From: Asaia platycodi JCM 25414
Lineage (GTDB): Bacteria; Pseudomonadota; Alphaproteobacteria; Acetobacterales; Acetobacteraceae
DNA length: 64,000 nt
Reading direction: 5' to 3'
NCBI RefSeq assembly: GCF_000614545.1
Contig: NZ_BAKW01000013.1
Location: 1-64,000, forward strand
Position 1 is the first letter of the stretch. Every line of letters starts with the position of its first letter. The position numbers were made by a program, and so were the translations under genes. Shown here in pieces: positions 8,235-19,318 of the stretch. The notes below the pieces were generated by a model. The model was not told the DNA's origin, searched no databases, and saw only the letters and a program-made list of their open reading frames with translations.

Positions 8235-9062
8235 ATGCGCCTCTCGCCGCATATGACCGTCATGCAGAATGCTGCGCAAAAGGCAGCCAAACGCCTCCTG
8301 CGCGATTTCGCGGAGGTCGAGCAGCTTCAGGTCAGCATCAAGGGGCCGGGCGACTTCGTCTCGCAGGCCGATCTGCGTGCCGAACAGACAATCCGTGATG
8401 AACTGGCGCGCGCGCGCCCCGGCTATGCCTTCCTGATGGAAGAAAGCGGCAGTTCGGGTGGCGATAACTGGACCTGGCGCTGGATCGTCGATCCGCTCGA
8501 CGGCACCTCGAACTTCCTGCACGGCATTCCGCAATGGGCCATATCGATCGCGCTCCAGCGCCGTCACCCCGACGGCTCGACCGAAATCGCCGCAGCGATG
8601 GTCTATAACCCGGCCGCAAACGAGATGTTCTGGGCCGAGAAGGGCGTCGGTGCCTTCCTCAACGAGCGTCGCATCCGCGTTTCCGCCCGTCGTGACCTTT
8701 CGGAATCCCTGATCGCGACAGGCATTCCCTTCGCCAAGACCCCTGCCGATCGTCGCCTGCCTTTCGGTCGCACCCTTGCAGCCCTCATGCCGCATGTCGC
8801 GGGCTTCCGTCGTTTCGGCGCTGCGGCCCTCGATCTCGCATGGGTCGCAGCAGGTCGCTATGAGGCATTCTGGGAAATCGGCCTCAAGCTGGGATTGCGC
8901 TGCCGGTCTTCTGATCGTGCGTGAGGCAGGTGGTTATGTGACCGACCCGGAAGGCTGGAAATCACCGATCTCGATAATGACGTGACGCTGATCGCAGGTA
9001 ACGGCAATCTGCATGGGCAAATCCGCAAGATCGTTCTCGACGCCCTGACCCGCAAGGCCTGA
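8235..9062 (+). CDS. suhB: inositol monophosphatase family protein, SuhB-like (frameshifted near the 3' end)
   Basis: Mg2+-dependent phosphatase fold. MEESGS and IVDPLDGTSNFLHGIPQWA supply the Glu and the DPxDGTxxF metal/phosphate site. Start ATG 8235. The frame breaks near 8890, where two missing C would restore the family motif GLKPWDCAAG. It breaks again near 8953, where one missing base restores DPEGLEITDLDND. The restored end is IRKIVLDALTRKA with stop at 9060-9062, about 276 residues, normal for the family. Likely activity is on myo-inositol-1-phosphate or another sugar phosphate. It may act as SuhB in rRNA antitermination, but the sequence does not show that. Confidence 0.85.
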
Positions 9063-9202
9063 GGCCAAAAGCAAATAACAAGGCAGGCCCCTCGCAAGCA
9101 GAAGCCTGTCCATAAAAAAAATACCTGTGAAGGGAACCCGAAGCGCAGAGGCTTCATTCCCCATTGCCCGAGCAGGGGCAGCACGATTAGGATCGCCCGG
9201 TC

Positions 9203-10003
9203 ATGAAACGGCCGATCCTTCTCTCCCTCCTGTGCTCGGCCGGTCTTCCGGCCGTCCTGCTGACCTCCCTGCCCGCAGTGGCACAGGTCACCTCCAACGA
9301 CGACGCGTTGCCTGCCGCCGCGCCCGCCAGGCCGGAGGCTGCAAAAAAAGCTCCGCCCAGCAAGACACGCGCAGAAAACTCAAGGCGTGCCACGCCTCAT
9401 GAGGCGCCCACGCACAAAAACTCCCCCGACAACGCCTCAAACAAGCAAACTCAGGCTGTACCCCCGCACGCGCCTGCGGCACAGCGTGTCGGTGCCCCGC
9501 CTGATGTGCCTGCCTCGCCGCCACGGCCTGTGGTCATAGCGCCACCTGGCGTCAAAGTGCCGACCCATCCTCCCGTCCCCCCCGAGGAGATCAAGCCCGA
9601 CCCGAAAGCCGAGGGCAAGGTCGAGGCTGGCCCCAAGGGGCTGCGCGTCCTCTTTGGCGCCAATAGCAGCGGCATGAGCCAGCCCATGATCGACGCGGTC
9701 AGGGATGAGGCCAGAAAACTCGCCAAACAGCCGACTTTGCGTGTCACGCTCTGGGCCTCGGCGAGCGGCTCGACCGAAGATCTCTCGACGCCGAGACGCA
9801 TCGCACTGGCACGGGCCCTCGCCGTGCGCTCGCTCCTGATTCGCGAAGGCGTAGCCACGACGCGAATCTACCCGCGCGCAACCGGGCTGGCTCCTGCAGG
9901 CCAGACCCCGCCCGATCGTCTCGATATCATCGCTGAAGGCAGCGTCGCTGCACCGATTTCAGAAGCCCAGTTCGGAACCGCCCCGAGGACATCCACGCCA
10001 TGA
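9203..10003 (+). CDS. secreted proline-rich protein with OmpA-like C-terminal domain
   Basis: 266 residues. The signal peptide LLSLLCSAGLPAVLLTSLPA with AVAQ cleavage is followed by an Ala/Pro/Lys-rich linker (residues ~30-145) that could span the periplasm. The C-terminal ~110 residues resemble an OmpA/Pal fold: LRVLFGANSSGMSQ, RIALARALAVRSLLIREGV, RIYPRATG. The stop overlaps the next gene's ATG (ATGA at 10000), so it is translationally coupled to the ExbB/MotA-like gene. This suggests an outer partner of that proton-channel pair. The peptidoglycan-binding Asp/Arg are not clearly conserved. Confidence 0.75.
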   Translation: MKRPILLSLLCSAGLPAVLLTSLPAVAQVTSNDDALPAAAPARPEAAKKAPPSKTRAENSRRATPHEAPTHKNSPDNASNKQTQAVPPHAPAAQRVGAPPDVPASPPRPVVIAPPGVKVPTHPPVPPEEIKPDPKAEGKVEAGPKGLRVLFGANSSGMSQPMIDAVRDEARKLAKQPTLRVTLWASASGSTEDLSTPRRIALARALAVRSLLIREGVATTRIYPRATGLAPAGQTPPDRLDIIAEGSVAAPISEAQFGTAPRTSTP

Positions 10004-11172
10004 CCCGCCCGACGCTCTATCTTTTGCGCATGGGGATCTTCCTGATCCTTGTCGCTGCCGTTGCTGCGCTGCTGAGCAAGACGCTCTACGCTGCCTTTTT
10101 CGCCAACCCGGCACTCGACGGCCTGATTCTGGGAGTGCTGATTATCGGCATTCTCTGGAATCTGCGCACCGTTCTGCGACTAATGCCTGAGGTGAAATGG
10201 GTCGATCAGCTTCGCGTCAACCGCACTGGTCTGGCCCAGCCCGCTCCGCCTCGCCTGCTTGGCGCGTTGGCCCGCAATCTGGCGGCACGCACGTCGACAG
10301 GGCGTCTGAGTCTGTCGCATCAATCGGCTCAGGCCACGCTCGACAGCCTGTCGGGTCGTCTGGACGAATCGCGTGACATTTCGCGCTACATGACCAGTCT
10401 GCTCATCTATCTCGGCTTGCTTGGCACATTTTACGGCCTGCTTCTGACCGTCAGTTCCATCGCAGGCGTTATCGGTGGCATGAGCGTCGGCGACGGCAAT
10501 CTCGACGCCATGTTCGGCCAACTGAAATCAGGTCTTGCCGAACCCCTCAAGGGCATGTCCACGGCATTCTCGGGCTCAATGTTCGGTCTCGCCGGAGCAC
10601 TGATCCTCGGTTTTCTCGACCTCAACGCCGGTCAGGCCCAGAACCGCTTCTTCAACGAAGTCGAGGAATGGCTGGTCGGCATTACCAAGCAGGGCGGCAC
10701 GCTGATCGAAGGCGGCGATGCCTCTGTGCCCGCTTATGTTCAGGCCTTGCTTGAACAGACGGCTGAAAATCTCGAAACGCTGCAAAACGTCGTGTCGCGC
10801 AGCGAAGAGAGCCGCATGCAGCAGCTTCAGGTCATGGACGGCCTGCAGGAGCGCCTCAAGGCCATGACGGATCTGCTCCAGTCCAATCAGAAGATGATGA
10901 ACCGTGTGGCAGAAGGTCAGGCGCTGCTCGGCCCGTTTCTCAAACATGTCGGTGAGGCAGCCACACCTGGCACAGCCGCTTTCAACGATGCGAAAGATAG
11001 CCGCGAGCAGTTCGGTCGCATCGAGGGACATATCGTGCGCCTGATCGACGAGCTGCATAGCGGGCGCGCCCAGATGGCGGGCGAAATCCGCAACGATCTG
11101 CGTGTCTTGGCACGAACCATCGCCGCGACAAGCCCCAACGGCGCGGCTGCCATTCCTCCGGCAGCACAGTAA
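10000..11172 (+). CDS. MotA/TolQ/ExbB-family proton channel subunit with long C-terminal tail
   Basis: 390 residues. Two N-terminal membrane segments (~10-30 and ~38-58) are followed by TM3 around LIYLGLLGTFYGLLLTVSS (GLLGTxxG signature) and TM4 around STAFSGSMFGLAGALILGF, as in TolQ/ExbB. From residue ~225 a helical, coiled-coil-like tail (VVSRSEESRMQQLQVMDG) runs to ~300. It is coupled by overlap to the OmpA-like gene upstream and lies 15 bases before the MotB-like gene. Family knowledge says such pairs convert proton flow into movement or force at the envelope. The specific output here is unknown, and no flagellar or Tol genes are nearby. Confidence 0.85.
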   Translation: MTRPTLYLLRMGIFLILVAAVAALLSKTLYAAFFANPALDGLILGVLIIGILWNLRTVLRLMPEVKWVDQLRVNRTGLAQPAPPRLLGALARNLAARTSTGRLSLSHQSAQATLDSLSGRLDESRDISRYMTSLLIYLGLLGTFYGLLLTVSSIAGVIGGMSVGDGNLDAMFGQLKSGLAEPLKGMSTAFSGSMFGLAGALILGFLDLNAGQAQNRFFNEVEEWLVGITKQGGTLIEGGDASVPAYVQALLEQTAENLETLQNVVSRSEESRMQQLQVMDGLQERLKAMTDLLQSNQKMMNRVAEGQALLGPFLKHVGEAATPGTAAFNDAKDSREQFGRIEGHIVRLIDELHSGRAQMAGEIRNDLRVLARTIAATSPNGAAAIPPAAQ

Positions 11173-11187
11173 GGCGAGGCGACTCCC

Positions 11188-12195
11188 ATGGCACGACGCT
11201 CCCGACGCAGTTCTCACGGTGGTGAACTCAATGCCTGGCCCGGCTATGTGGATGCGCTCTCCACGCTGCTGATGGTCGTGACATTCGTTTTGCTGGTTTT
11301 CGTACTCGGGCAGCAATTCCTGTCCGTGGCGCTCAGCAAGCGCACGCACTCACTGGACGAATTGCGCCAGCAACTGACGGCCTTGCAGCACACGCTGTCG
11401 ATGACCGAAGACAAGAACACCCAGCTCAACGCGATGGTCGCCAGCCTGACGACCGATCGTGACAGTGCCAAGCGTCAGGCCGATGTCCTGACCCAGCAAC
11501 TCGCTACGCTCAACGGCACCATTGCCGAAAAGGAACAGGCTCTGGCTGCCGCCGGTCAGGCCACGCAATCCGATCAGGCCAGCATCGCCCAGCTCAAATC
11601 GCAGCTTGAGCAGCTCAACCAGCAGCTTCTCGCCATCGGTCAGGCGCTGGACATCGCCAAAAAGGATGTAACGGCGCGCGATCAGCAGATCACCGATCTG
11701 GGCAACAAGCTCAATGTCGCGCTCGCCGACAAGGTGAACCAGCTCAAGCGCTATCGCTCCGAATTCTTCGGCAGACTGCAGGATATTCTGAAGAACCAGA
11801 AGGGGGTCGAAATCGTCGGCGACCGCTTCGTCTTCCAGAGCTCCATTCTCTTCCCGCAAGGCAGCGCCGATCTGACACCGGAAGGCGAAAAAGAGATCGC
11901 GGCGCTGGCCCATACCTTCAAGCAGGTTTCGAGCCAGATCCCCAAGGATATTCCCTGGATCCTGCGTATCGACGGCCATGCCGACAAGCAGCCGATCCAT
12001 ACCGCTTTCCCCAGCAACTGGGAGCTGTCGAGCGCCCGCGCCATCACGGTGGTGAAAGTTCTGGTCAAGGAAGGCGTCGATCCGCATCATCTCGCGGCAA
12101 CCGGCTTCTCCGATTACCAGCCCCTCGATCAGGGCAATACGGCAGCAGCATTCGCTCGCAACCGACGCATCGAATTCCGCCTGACGGATCGCTGA
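11188..12195 (+). CDS. MotB-like stator partner with coiled coil and OmpA peptidoglycan-binding domain
   Basis: 335 residues. One TM helix (~20-42) carries the likely proton-binding Asp22 in PGYVDALSTLLMV, equivalent to MotB Asp32. Residues ~50-190 form a long Gln/Leu-rich coiled coil. Residues ~205-335 are an OmpA/MotB domain: LFPQGSADLTPEGE, RIDGHADKQPI, SNWELSSARA, ARNRRIEFRL. Together with the ExbB/MotA-like gene it makes a complete stator-type motor. The plug sequence of flagellar MotB is not evident. The function is unassigned; an envelope-maintenance role is inference. Confidence 0.88.
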   Translation: MARRSRRSSHGGELNAWPGYVDALSTLLMVVTFVLLVFVLGQQFLSVALSKRTHSLDELRQQLTALQHTLSMTEDKNTQLNAMVASLTTDRDSAKRQADVLTQQLATLNGTIAEKEQALAAAGQATQSDQASIAQLKSQLEQLNQQLLAIGQALDIAKKDVTARDQQITDLGNKLNVALADKVNQLKRYRSEFFGRLQDILKNQKGVEIVGDRFVFQSSILFPQGSADLTPEGEKEIAALAHTFKQVSSQIPKDIPWILRIDGHADKQPIHTAFPSNWELSSARAITVVKVLVKEGVDPHHLAATGFSDYQPLDQGNTAAAFARNRRIEFRLTDR

Positions 12196-12294
12196 TCAGA
12201 CACCTCAACGCGCCTTCGAAACATTGGGGAGAAATCGCATCCTGCCGGTTTCTCCCCAATGACAAGAACGGCGCAATCGCTTATGTATCGCGCC

Positions 12295-14097
12295 ATGACC
12301 GGCACGCCCCTCTCCCAGATCCGCAATTTCTCGATCATCGCGCATATCGACCATGGAAAGTCCACGTTGGCTGACCGGTTGATCCAGGCCTGCGGTGCGC
12401 TCACAGCCCGTGAGATGAAAGAGCAGGTTCTGGACAATATGGAGCTGGAGCAGGAACGCGGTATCACCATCAAGGCGCAGACCGTGCGCCTGACCTATCC
12501 TGCCAAGGATGGCAAAACCTATACCCTGAATCTCATGGACACGCCGGGCCATGTCGACTTCGCCTATGAGGTCAGCCGCAGCCTCGCCGCCTGCGAAGGG
12601 TCCATTCTGGTCGTCGATGCCTCGCAGGGCGTCGAGGCACAGACCTTGGCCAATGTCTATCAGGCCATCGACGCCAATCACGAGATCGTCCCGGTTCTCA
12701 ACAAGGTCGATCTACCTGCCGCCGATGTAGAGCGTGTCCGCACCCAGATCGAAGAAGTGGTCGGCATCCCGGCCGATGACGCCGTCGAGGTCTCGGCCAA
12801 GACCGGACTGAACATCGAAGGCGTGCTCGAAGCCCTCGTGACACGCCTGCCTCCGCCAAAGGGCGACGCAACCAAGCCGCTTCAGGCTCTGCTGGTCGAT
12901 AGCTGGTACGACCCCTATCTCGGCGTGATCATTCTCGTGCGCATCATGGAAGGCACGCTCAAGCGCGGCGACAAGATCCGCATGATGCAGGCAGGCTCGA
13001 CCTATCACGTCGATCAGGTCGGCGTATTCCTGCCCAAGATGACAGCAGTCGAGTCCCTCGGGCCTGGCGAGATGGGCTATATCAACGCCGCCATCAAGAC
13101 CGTGGCTGACGTGGCCGTTGGTGATACCGTCACCCTCGACCGTACCCCTGCCGCCAAGCCGCTGGCCGGATTCAAGCCTTCCATTCCCGTAGTGTGGTGC
13201 GGTCTCTTCCCCATCGACGCTGATGATTTCGAGAAGCTGCGCGACTCGCTCGCCAAGCTGCGCCTGAACGATGCCTCTTTCCATTTCGAGGCCGAGACTT
13301 CAGCAGCGCTAGGCTTCGGTTTCCGTTGCGGCTTCCTCGGTCTGCTGCATCTGGAGATTATTCAGGAGCGCCTGTCGCGCGAGTTCAATCTCGATCTGAT
13401 CGCGACTGCCCCGTCTGTCGTCTACAAGATGCATCTGACCAATGGCACGCAGGAAGATCTGCATAATCCTGCCGACATGCCCGACCCCGGCAAGATCGAG
13501 AAGATCGAAGAGCCCTGGATCAAGGCGACGATTCTGGTTCAGGACGAATATCTCGGCAGCGTGTTGACCCTGTGCAGCGAACGACGCGGCATCCAGATGG
13601 ACCTGACCTATGTCGGCAACCGCGCCATGGCCGTCTATCGCCTGCCCCTCAACGAAGTGGTGTTCGATTTCTACGATCGTCTGAAATCGCTGACACGCGG
13701 CTATGCCAGTTTCGACTACCAGATCGACGGCTATGAAGAGAGCGACCTCGTGCGCATCTCGATTCTGGTCAATCAGGAGCCTGTCGATGCCCTCTCCTTC
13801 GTGGCGCATCGCACGGTTGCCGAAACACGCGGACGCGCCATTTGCGGCAAGCTCAAGGATCTGATCCCGCGCCAGCTCTTCAAGATCGCCATTCAGGCCT
13901 CAATCGGCTCACGCATCATTGCGCGTGAAACGCTGGGCGCTCTCTCGAAAGACGTAACGGCCAAATGTTATGGCGGCGATATTTCGCGCAAGCGCAAGCT
14001 TCTGGAAAAGCAGAAGGAAGGCAAGAAGCGCATGCGTCAGTTCGGCAAGGTGGAAATCCCCCAGAGCGCCTTCCTCGCCGCGCTGAAAATGGACTGA
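12295..14097 (+). CDS. lepA: elongation factor 4 (LepA)
   Basis: 600 residues from ATG 12295 (TTG 12259 would add 12). Translation GTPase with G1 [15 protein letters not shown]2-region [10 protein letters not shown]3 DTPGHVDF, G4 NKVDLP, and the LepA-specific C-terminal domain ending [14 protein letters not shown]. It promotes ribosome back-translocation or assembly under stress. It follows the stator pair by about 100 bases on the same strand but is likely under its own promoter. Confidence 0.97.
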   Translation: MTGTPLSQIRNFSIIAHIDHGKSTLADRLIQACGALTAREMKEQVLDNMELEQERGITIKAQTVRLTYPAKDGKTYTLNLMDTPGHVDFAYEVSRSLAACEGSILVVDASQGVEAQTLANVYQAIDANHEIVPVLNKVDLPAADVERVRTQIEEVVGIPADDAVEVSAKTGLNIEGVLEALVTRLPPPKGDATKPLQALLVDSWYDPYLGVIILVRIMEGTLKRGDKIRMMQAGSTYHVDQVGVFLPKMTAVESLGPGEMGYINAAIKTVADVAVGDTVTLDRTPAAKPLAGFKPSIPVVWCGLFPIDADDFEKLRDSLAKLRLNDASFHFEAETSAALGFGFRCGFLGLLHLEIIQERLSREFNLDLIATAPSVVYKMHLTNGTQEDLHNPADMPDPGKIEKIEEPWIKATILVQDEYLGSVLTLCSERRGIQMDLTYVGNRAMAVYRLPLNEVVFDFYDRLKSLTRGYASFDYQIDGYEESDLVRISILVNQEPVDALSFVAHRTVAETRGRAICGKLKDLIPRQLFKIAIQASIGSRIIARETLGALSKDVTAKCYGGDISRKRKLLEKQKEGKKRMRQFGKVEIPQSAFLAALKMD

Positions 14098-14166
14098 TCG
14101 GTTGCCCTGACGGCCCTGAGCGGGCCGAGGCGAAGAAACAAGAAGAGAGAGAAGGAATCCTCCGAT

Positions 14167-15671
14167 ATGGCCTCTGCCGCTGCCGTTCTTTTCGTCCAGA
14201 ATGACGCTGACGATATCGGCTGGTGGATGGCCTATCACCTCGCGCTCGGCTTCGATGCGCTGATCATCATCGACGATCACTCAATCGACGGCACATGGGA
14301 AATAATCCAGAGCGCCACCGGCTCTATCCGATAGAGGCGCAGCGCGCGGTCGAAAACAATGGAACACTCTATGCCGAACGTCGCTCCGAGGCGTTTGCTC
14401 AGGCCATCGCCACCTGCCGCTCGCGCTTCGACTGGGTGATCTGCCTTGAAAGCGACGAATACGTCTATCCCGAGACGGAAAACACAATCGGCACCTATCT
14501 CGATCGTTTTCCAGATGCTGATGCCATAACGCTGCACTGGTCGATTTTCGGCTCGAATGGACATGTTGCCCGGACTGCCCAGCCCCCGATTGCCGCCTAT
14601 ACCCGCCGTGCACCGCTCGACTTCGCCGATCACACGCTAGGCAAGCTGTTCGTGCGACCGTCGGCGGTTCAGAACCACGTGCTTGATGGCTGCCATTTCA
14701 TCCTTGATGAGAGCCGCCACATCACCGCTTCGGGCCAGCTCTTCGATGCGGCCTCGCCTCCGGGCTGGGATGGGGCCCGCATCCTGCATTATGTCGCGCG
14801 CAACATGACGCATTATACGCGTCGCCTTGCCCGACTTCCTGCAGACGTAACGCCGCCCGATCTCTGGACGCATTTCAATCGCAATGAAGAGGAAGATCTC
14901 TGTGCAAGCCGTCTTATTGCGGCGACACGCGATCATGCGGCCCGCATTGCCCGCGCCGGGTTAAACACATTTTTCTGGCGTCTTCGACAGGATATCGAGG
15001 CGTTGAGCCACAGCTTCCTGCCGGAAAACGTCTTTGCCATACGAGAGCGTGGGAATGTCGCAACAGGACTGAGCTTCGATTACGCGCGCATCGAAAACGG
15101 CTCTGGCGAATACCTCGCTTATCGCACAGACGAAAACAGCCTCGTCTTCATCTCGCCTGCTGCTTCGGGAAAGGGCACACTGCCTGTCTGGCTGATCACC
15201 GAACACCATCATAGCCCGGCGTCTCCTTCCAAGGGCGTCCTGGTGCTTCCTCAGGACAATACCCCTCCGATCATCACAGGCACCTTTCTGACACGCTGGC
15301 TACCTGTGCAGGTGGAGCACAACCCGTTTGACGATCAGGCAAGCAGGCCATGCCGCCTCCTTTCCCTTCATGGCCCAGGCGGCTTCGGCCATGATGTCGA
15401 TGGCTCACTCGGCCTGAATGCCGAACCACCGATGTCCCTCGTGCTCACCCCTGTGCAGCCAGATCGCGCCACGACCGATGCCCTGCGGTCCTATCTCGCC
15501 CTGCGCAGCCGGGGCGACAGTCTGCGCGATTTCGTGCTCGGTCTGGACATGATGCGCGCCCCCCACGCCGATGCGCTCGCCTGCGCCATTGCCCTCCTCG
15601 CACCGGAGGCGCGCAGTGCGCTCGAAACGCGCTATGCTGGGCTTTTACCCCTCTGGCTCAGTGCGGCCTGA
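14167..15671 (+). CDS. GT92/GT2-like glycosyltransferase (one apparent frameshift)
   Basis: The ATG at 14167 opens ASAAAVLFVQNDADDIGWWM, then HLALGFDALIIIDDHSIDGT, the N-terminal pattern of DUF23/GT92-type transferases. The frame breaks near 14322, where one missing C in GGCCTC restores it, and continues with FDWVICLESDEYVYPE. The ESDEY there corresponds to the DADEY of its paralogue at 29430-30992. The repaired length is about 501 residues. The C-terminal 250 residues have no domain I recognise. No signal or membrane segment is seen. The acceptor is unknown; surface polysaccharide is the likely context. Confidence 0.78.
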
Positions 15672-15755
15672 CGGAACTCCTCTCTCATAATTTCGTATTC
15701 AAGGAATAATGACCGCCGTGGAGTCACTGGCGCGCTTACTCTCGTCAAAAGCGGA

Positions 15756-17919
15756 GTGAGGTGCATCCGGCTATTCACCCGACAAGACAGATCCCAGCAG
15801 AAAGGCAGCGCAAGTGCAGAAAACGGAACCTCACCGAAAGCGCCGCATAAACGTCCGGTCCGCCGTGTGCTGACCGCCACCGCTGGCGGCATGGCCATTC
15901 TACTGGTGCTTCTGATCCTGCTCTGGAACTGGGACTGGTTCGTGCCTCTGGTCGATCGGCGCGCCAGCGCTGCGCTGCATCGCCCCGTGACGATCGCCCA
16001 TCTGCATGTCCGCCTGGGCCTGACCACAACCGTATCGGTCGATGATCTCCAGATTCATCAGCCTGAGGGCTTCGACTCTGAGAAGGAGCTTTTCGCGAGC
16101 GCGAAAAAAGTGACCGTGTCGGTCAATGTCTGGCGTTATATTACCCAAAAAGAGCTCGAAATTCCGCTGATCGCCCTCGATACGCCTAGAGGCGATATCG
16201 TGGCGCTGGCCAATGGCAAGAATAATTACAGCTTCACTGACCCCAAGGCGAAGCCCGAGCCTGCTCCGCAGAACAATACCCAGCCCAGTGCTCTGCCGAA
16301 AATCGGCGATGTGGTCATTACCAATGGCGATATCCGCATTGCCATGGCCAAGCTCAAGACCGACATGCATGTGCTGTTGCATACCACCTCGCCCAAGGGC
16401 GATCAGGATGGCAGCATCGTCATCGACCTAAAGGGGCGCTATGCCCAGGCGCCGATCACCGGACATATCGTCGGCGGATCGCTGCTGACGCTCACCAATT
16501 CGACACGCCCCTACCCGATCGATGCCCGCCTTGAAAACGGTCCTACCTATGTCACGCTGCGCGGTTCAGTCGATGACCCGCTGCATTTCAAAGGCACGAA
16601 GCTCGTTCTGCATTTTGCAGGGCCCGACATGTCGCTGCTTTACGGCCTGACCGGCATCCCCATTCCGCAGACGCATCTTACAGCGTATCGGGTAATCTGG
16701 ACTATACCAGCGCGCATATCCGCTTCAGCAATTTTTCGGGCAAGATGGGCTCGTCGGATATCGGCGGCACGATCGCAGTCGATCCCCAGACCAAGCCGAT
16801 CACGGTCGATGCCAATCTTTATTCGCACCATGTCGATCTGAAGGATCTGGGCGGCTTCATCGGCGCAAAGCCGGGTCATGAAGAAAGCAAGCAGGCCGCA
16901 GCCAGCGACCGTATCCTGCCCGACAAGCCCATCAACGTGCCCAAACTGAACGCCGTCAATGCGCATCTCGTCTATAAAGGCGACCGCATCGAAAATAAGA
17001 GCACCCCTCTCGACAATATGTTCGCCGATATTGCGGTTCAGGACGGCGCGATTACCATCAACAAGCTCAACTTCGCCGTTGGCGACGGGACGCTTGGCCT
17101 GTCTGGCGCGCTTGACCCAACGACAAACGGTCAGTTCAAGACACATTTCAAGGTCGATGTCTCGCGCCTGTCGATCCAGCGCCTGATGAAAGCGACGGAT
17201 ACCTTCAAGGGCCAGGGCACACTCGGCGGTCATGTCACTCTCGCCGCAACCGGCAACTCCATCGCGAGCCTGCTGGGCAACGGCAATGGCGGTGTGACGC
17301 TGGTTGTCGATCACGGCGGCGATGTCTCGGCTCTTCTGCCCGATCTGATGGGGCTCAAGGTCGGCAGCGCCATCCTCTCCGCACTCGGAATCCCTACCCG
17401 CTCCGATCTGAAATGCTTCATTGCCGACATGCCGCTGCGACAGGGTGTCCTGAGCACGAATTCGCTGCTGCTCATGACCAATAATACTCGTACGCTGGGC
17501 GGTGGTACCGTCAATCTTAAGAGCGAGACGCTCGATTATCACGTCACGACACGCTCGACGTCGTTCAACATCCTTTCCCTGCCTGGACGGGTGAACATCA
17601 CAGGCCCCCTCAAGAGCCCGACCATTATGCCGGTGCGGAGATCATCGGGCGCGCAGCGGCGACGGCGGGGCTCGCGATCGCCTTCCCGCCGGCCTTGCTG
17701 CTGCCGACCATCCAGTTCGGCGTCGGCAAAGGCAGCGCATGTGAAGATGCCCTTGCCCAGGCCAACACGGCCCCGGCTGCGGGCATCAAGCCCGGCGCCA
17801 CGACCGGCAGCGGCGCGGCGAGCGTGCAACCCACACCTCGCGACAAAGCCGTCTCGCAAAAACCGCTCAGCCGCAAGCAAGTCCACTCGGTCTGGCAGCA
17901 GCGCCTGAAGCAGAACTGA
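15756..17919 (+). CDS. AsmA-family envelope protein (two or three apparent frameshifts)
   Basis: One N-terminal TM helix (GGMAILLVLLILLWNWDWFV) followed by AsmA features: RRASAALHRPVTIAHLHVRLG, then repetitive beta-strand sequence and a C-terminal LDYHVTTRSTSFNILSLPG. AsmA-like proteins form periplasmic bridges for phospholipid transport. Restoring one base near 16674 (QTPSYSVSGNLDYT) and one near 17632 (MPGAEIIGRAA) gives ~720 residues. The start is uncertain. GTG 15756 is open in frame, but GTG 15814, preceded by AAAGG, is a better ribosome-site match if another C was lost near 15828. The C-terminus is Ala/Lys/Gln-rich. Confidence 0.78.
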
Positions 17920-17983
17920 TCGGGCGCAGACAAGCCCCATCAAGACGATTGATCCGCAGGCGCCATCCTGCCAGTCTGCAAGG

Positions 17984-19222
17984 ATGGCGCGCTCTTCTTT
18001 CATCCTGACCTTGTTCCTGTGTCTGGCCGGTTGTGAGACCGGCCCCGTAGCGCCGAAAGCCGAAACGGCTTCAGGCCTACCCCCTGTCATCATGGTGTCG
18101 ATAGACGGCTTCAGACCCGACGCCCTGCATCATGGCGACACGCCAACCCTCGATGCATTGGCCGATCAGGCGTTTTCGCTCCGATGCGTCCGTCTTTCCC
18201 GTCCATCACCTTTCCCAATCACTACACGCTGGTCACAGGGCTGCGCCCCGATCACCATGGGGTCATTGGCAACACCATGATAGACCCCGATATTCCGGGC
18301 GAAGTCTTCAGTGTCAGCAAAAAGACGGGGCTCGACGACCCTCGCTGGTGGGATAACGGCACACCGGCATGGGTCACGGCTCAGGTCCATGGCTCATGAC
18401 TGCGTGATGTTCTGGCCCGGCTCGGACGTGCCGATTCTGAATACGCGCCCCGAGATCTGGTATCATTTCGACGCCAAGCGCACCCCCACCCAGCGCGTCG
18501 ATACGGTACTGTCATGGTTCGATCGTCCCGTGGAAAAGCGTCCTGCGCTTTCTTTGCTCTATTTCGACGGGGTGGATCACGCGGGCCATAAATACGGCCC
18601 CTTTTCACCAGAGGCGCGCGCCGCCGCACGTGAAGTCGATACGGCGCTCACGGGTCTGCTGGCCGGCCTGGCCCAACGCCATGTCGCGGCCAATATCCTG
18701 ATCGTCTCAGATCACGGTATGGCAGTGCTCAGCCCCCAACGGGTCATTCCCCTTTCCAGTCTGGCACCTTCCCATGCCATGGAGATCGTGACATCCGGCC
18801 CCTATGCCGGGATCAACCCCGTACCGGGTCATGAGCGCGAACTCGCCCGTGCGCTCTCTGCATCGCATGACCACGTCACCTGCTGGCCGAAAGCGCATAT
18901 TCCCGAAAGGCTGCATTACGGCAGCAATCCGCGCGTCCCGGCCTGGCTCTGCCTTGCAGAGACCGGCTGGTCGCTCACACGCGAACCGCATGAACATATC
19001 TCTGCCGGAGGGCATGGCTATGACATGACCGCTCCTGACATGATGGCGACCTTCATCGCGTCCGGCCCCGCTTTTCTGCCACACAAGACCCTGCCGACCA
19101 TCGACAATGTCGACGTCTATCCGCTGCTCATGATGCTGCTCGGCCTTCTACCCGAAAACAATGACGGTTCGCTGACCCCACTGCAGGGTGGCCTGCGCGA
19201 CACGTATCGCGCCATACAGTGA
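17984..19222 (+). CDS. ectonucleotide pyrophosphatase/phosphodiesterase-type lipoprotein (frameshifted)
   Basis: A lipoprotein signal FILTLFLCLAGC is followed by an alkaline-phosphatase-superfamily domain: VSIDGFRPDAL, PSITFPNHYTLVTGLRPDHHG (parts: SITFPNHYTLVTG with the catalytic Thr), YFDGVDHAGHKYGP, VSDHGM and HISAGGHGYD. These give the two-zinc site of NPP enzymes that hydrolyse nucleotide pyrophosphates or phosphodiesters outside the cytoplasm. Breaks occur near 18178 and around 18393-18403. Restoring two C at the latter yields HGLMTAVMFWPGSDV, matching the family. The repaired length is about 413 residues. It is not obviously co-transcribed with the permease, though salvage of released purines is a tempting link. 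Confidence 0.83.
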
Positions 19223-19318
19223 GAGGTCAGGCGATCGGGGAGTCAAAGCCCTTGTCGCCGCCGTCACTCCCCACCTAGAAGAACGCCACGTCTCTTTCCT
19301 GCCCGGAGCCCGCCCACC

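Noticed and set aside
10000-12195. Zorya-type defence (ZorA/ZorB)
   Set aside because: The stator pair resembles ZorAB in layout, but no ZorC/ZorD-type helicase or nuclease, nor ZorE, follows; lepA does. The ExbB-like tail is also short.
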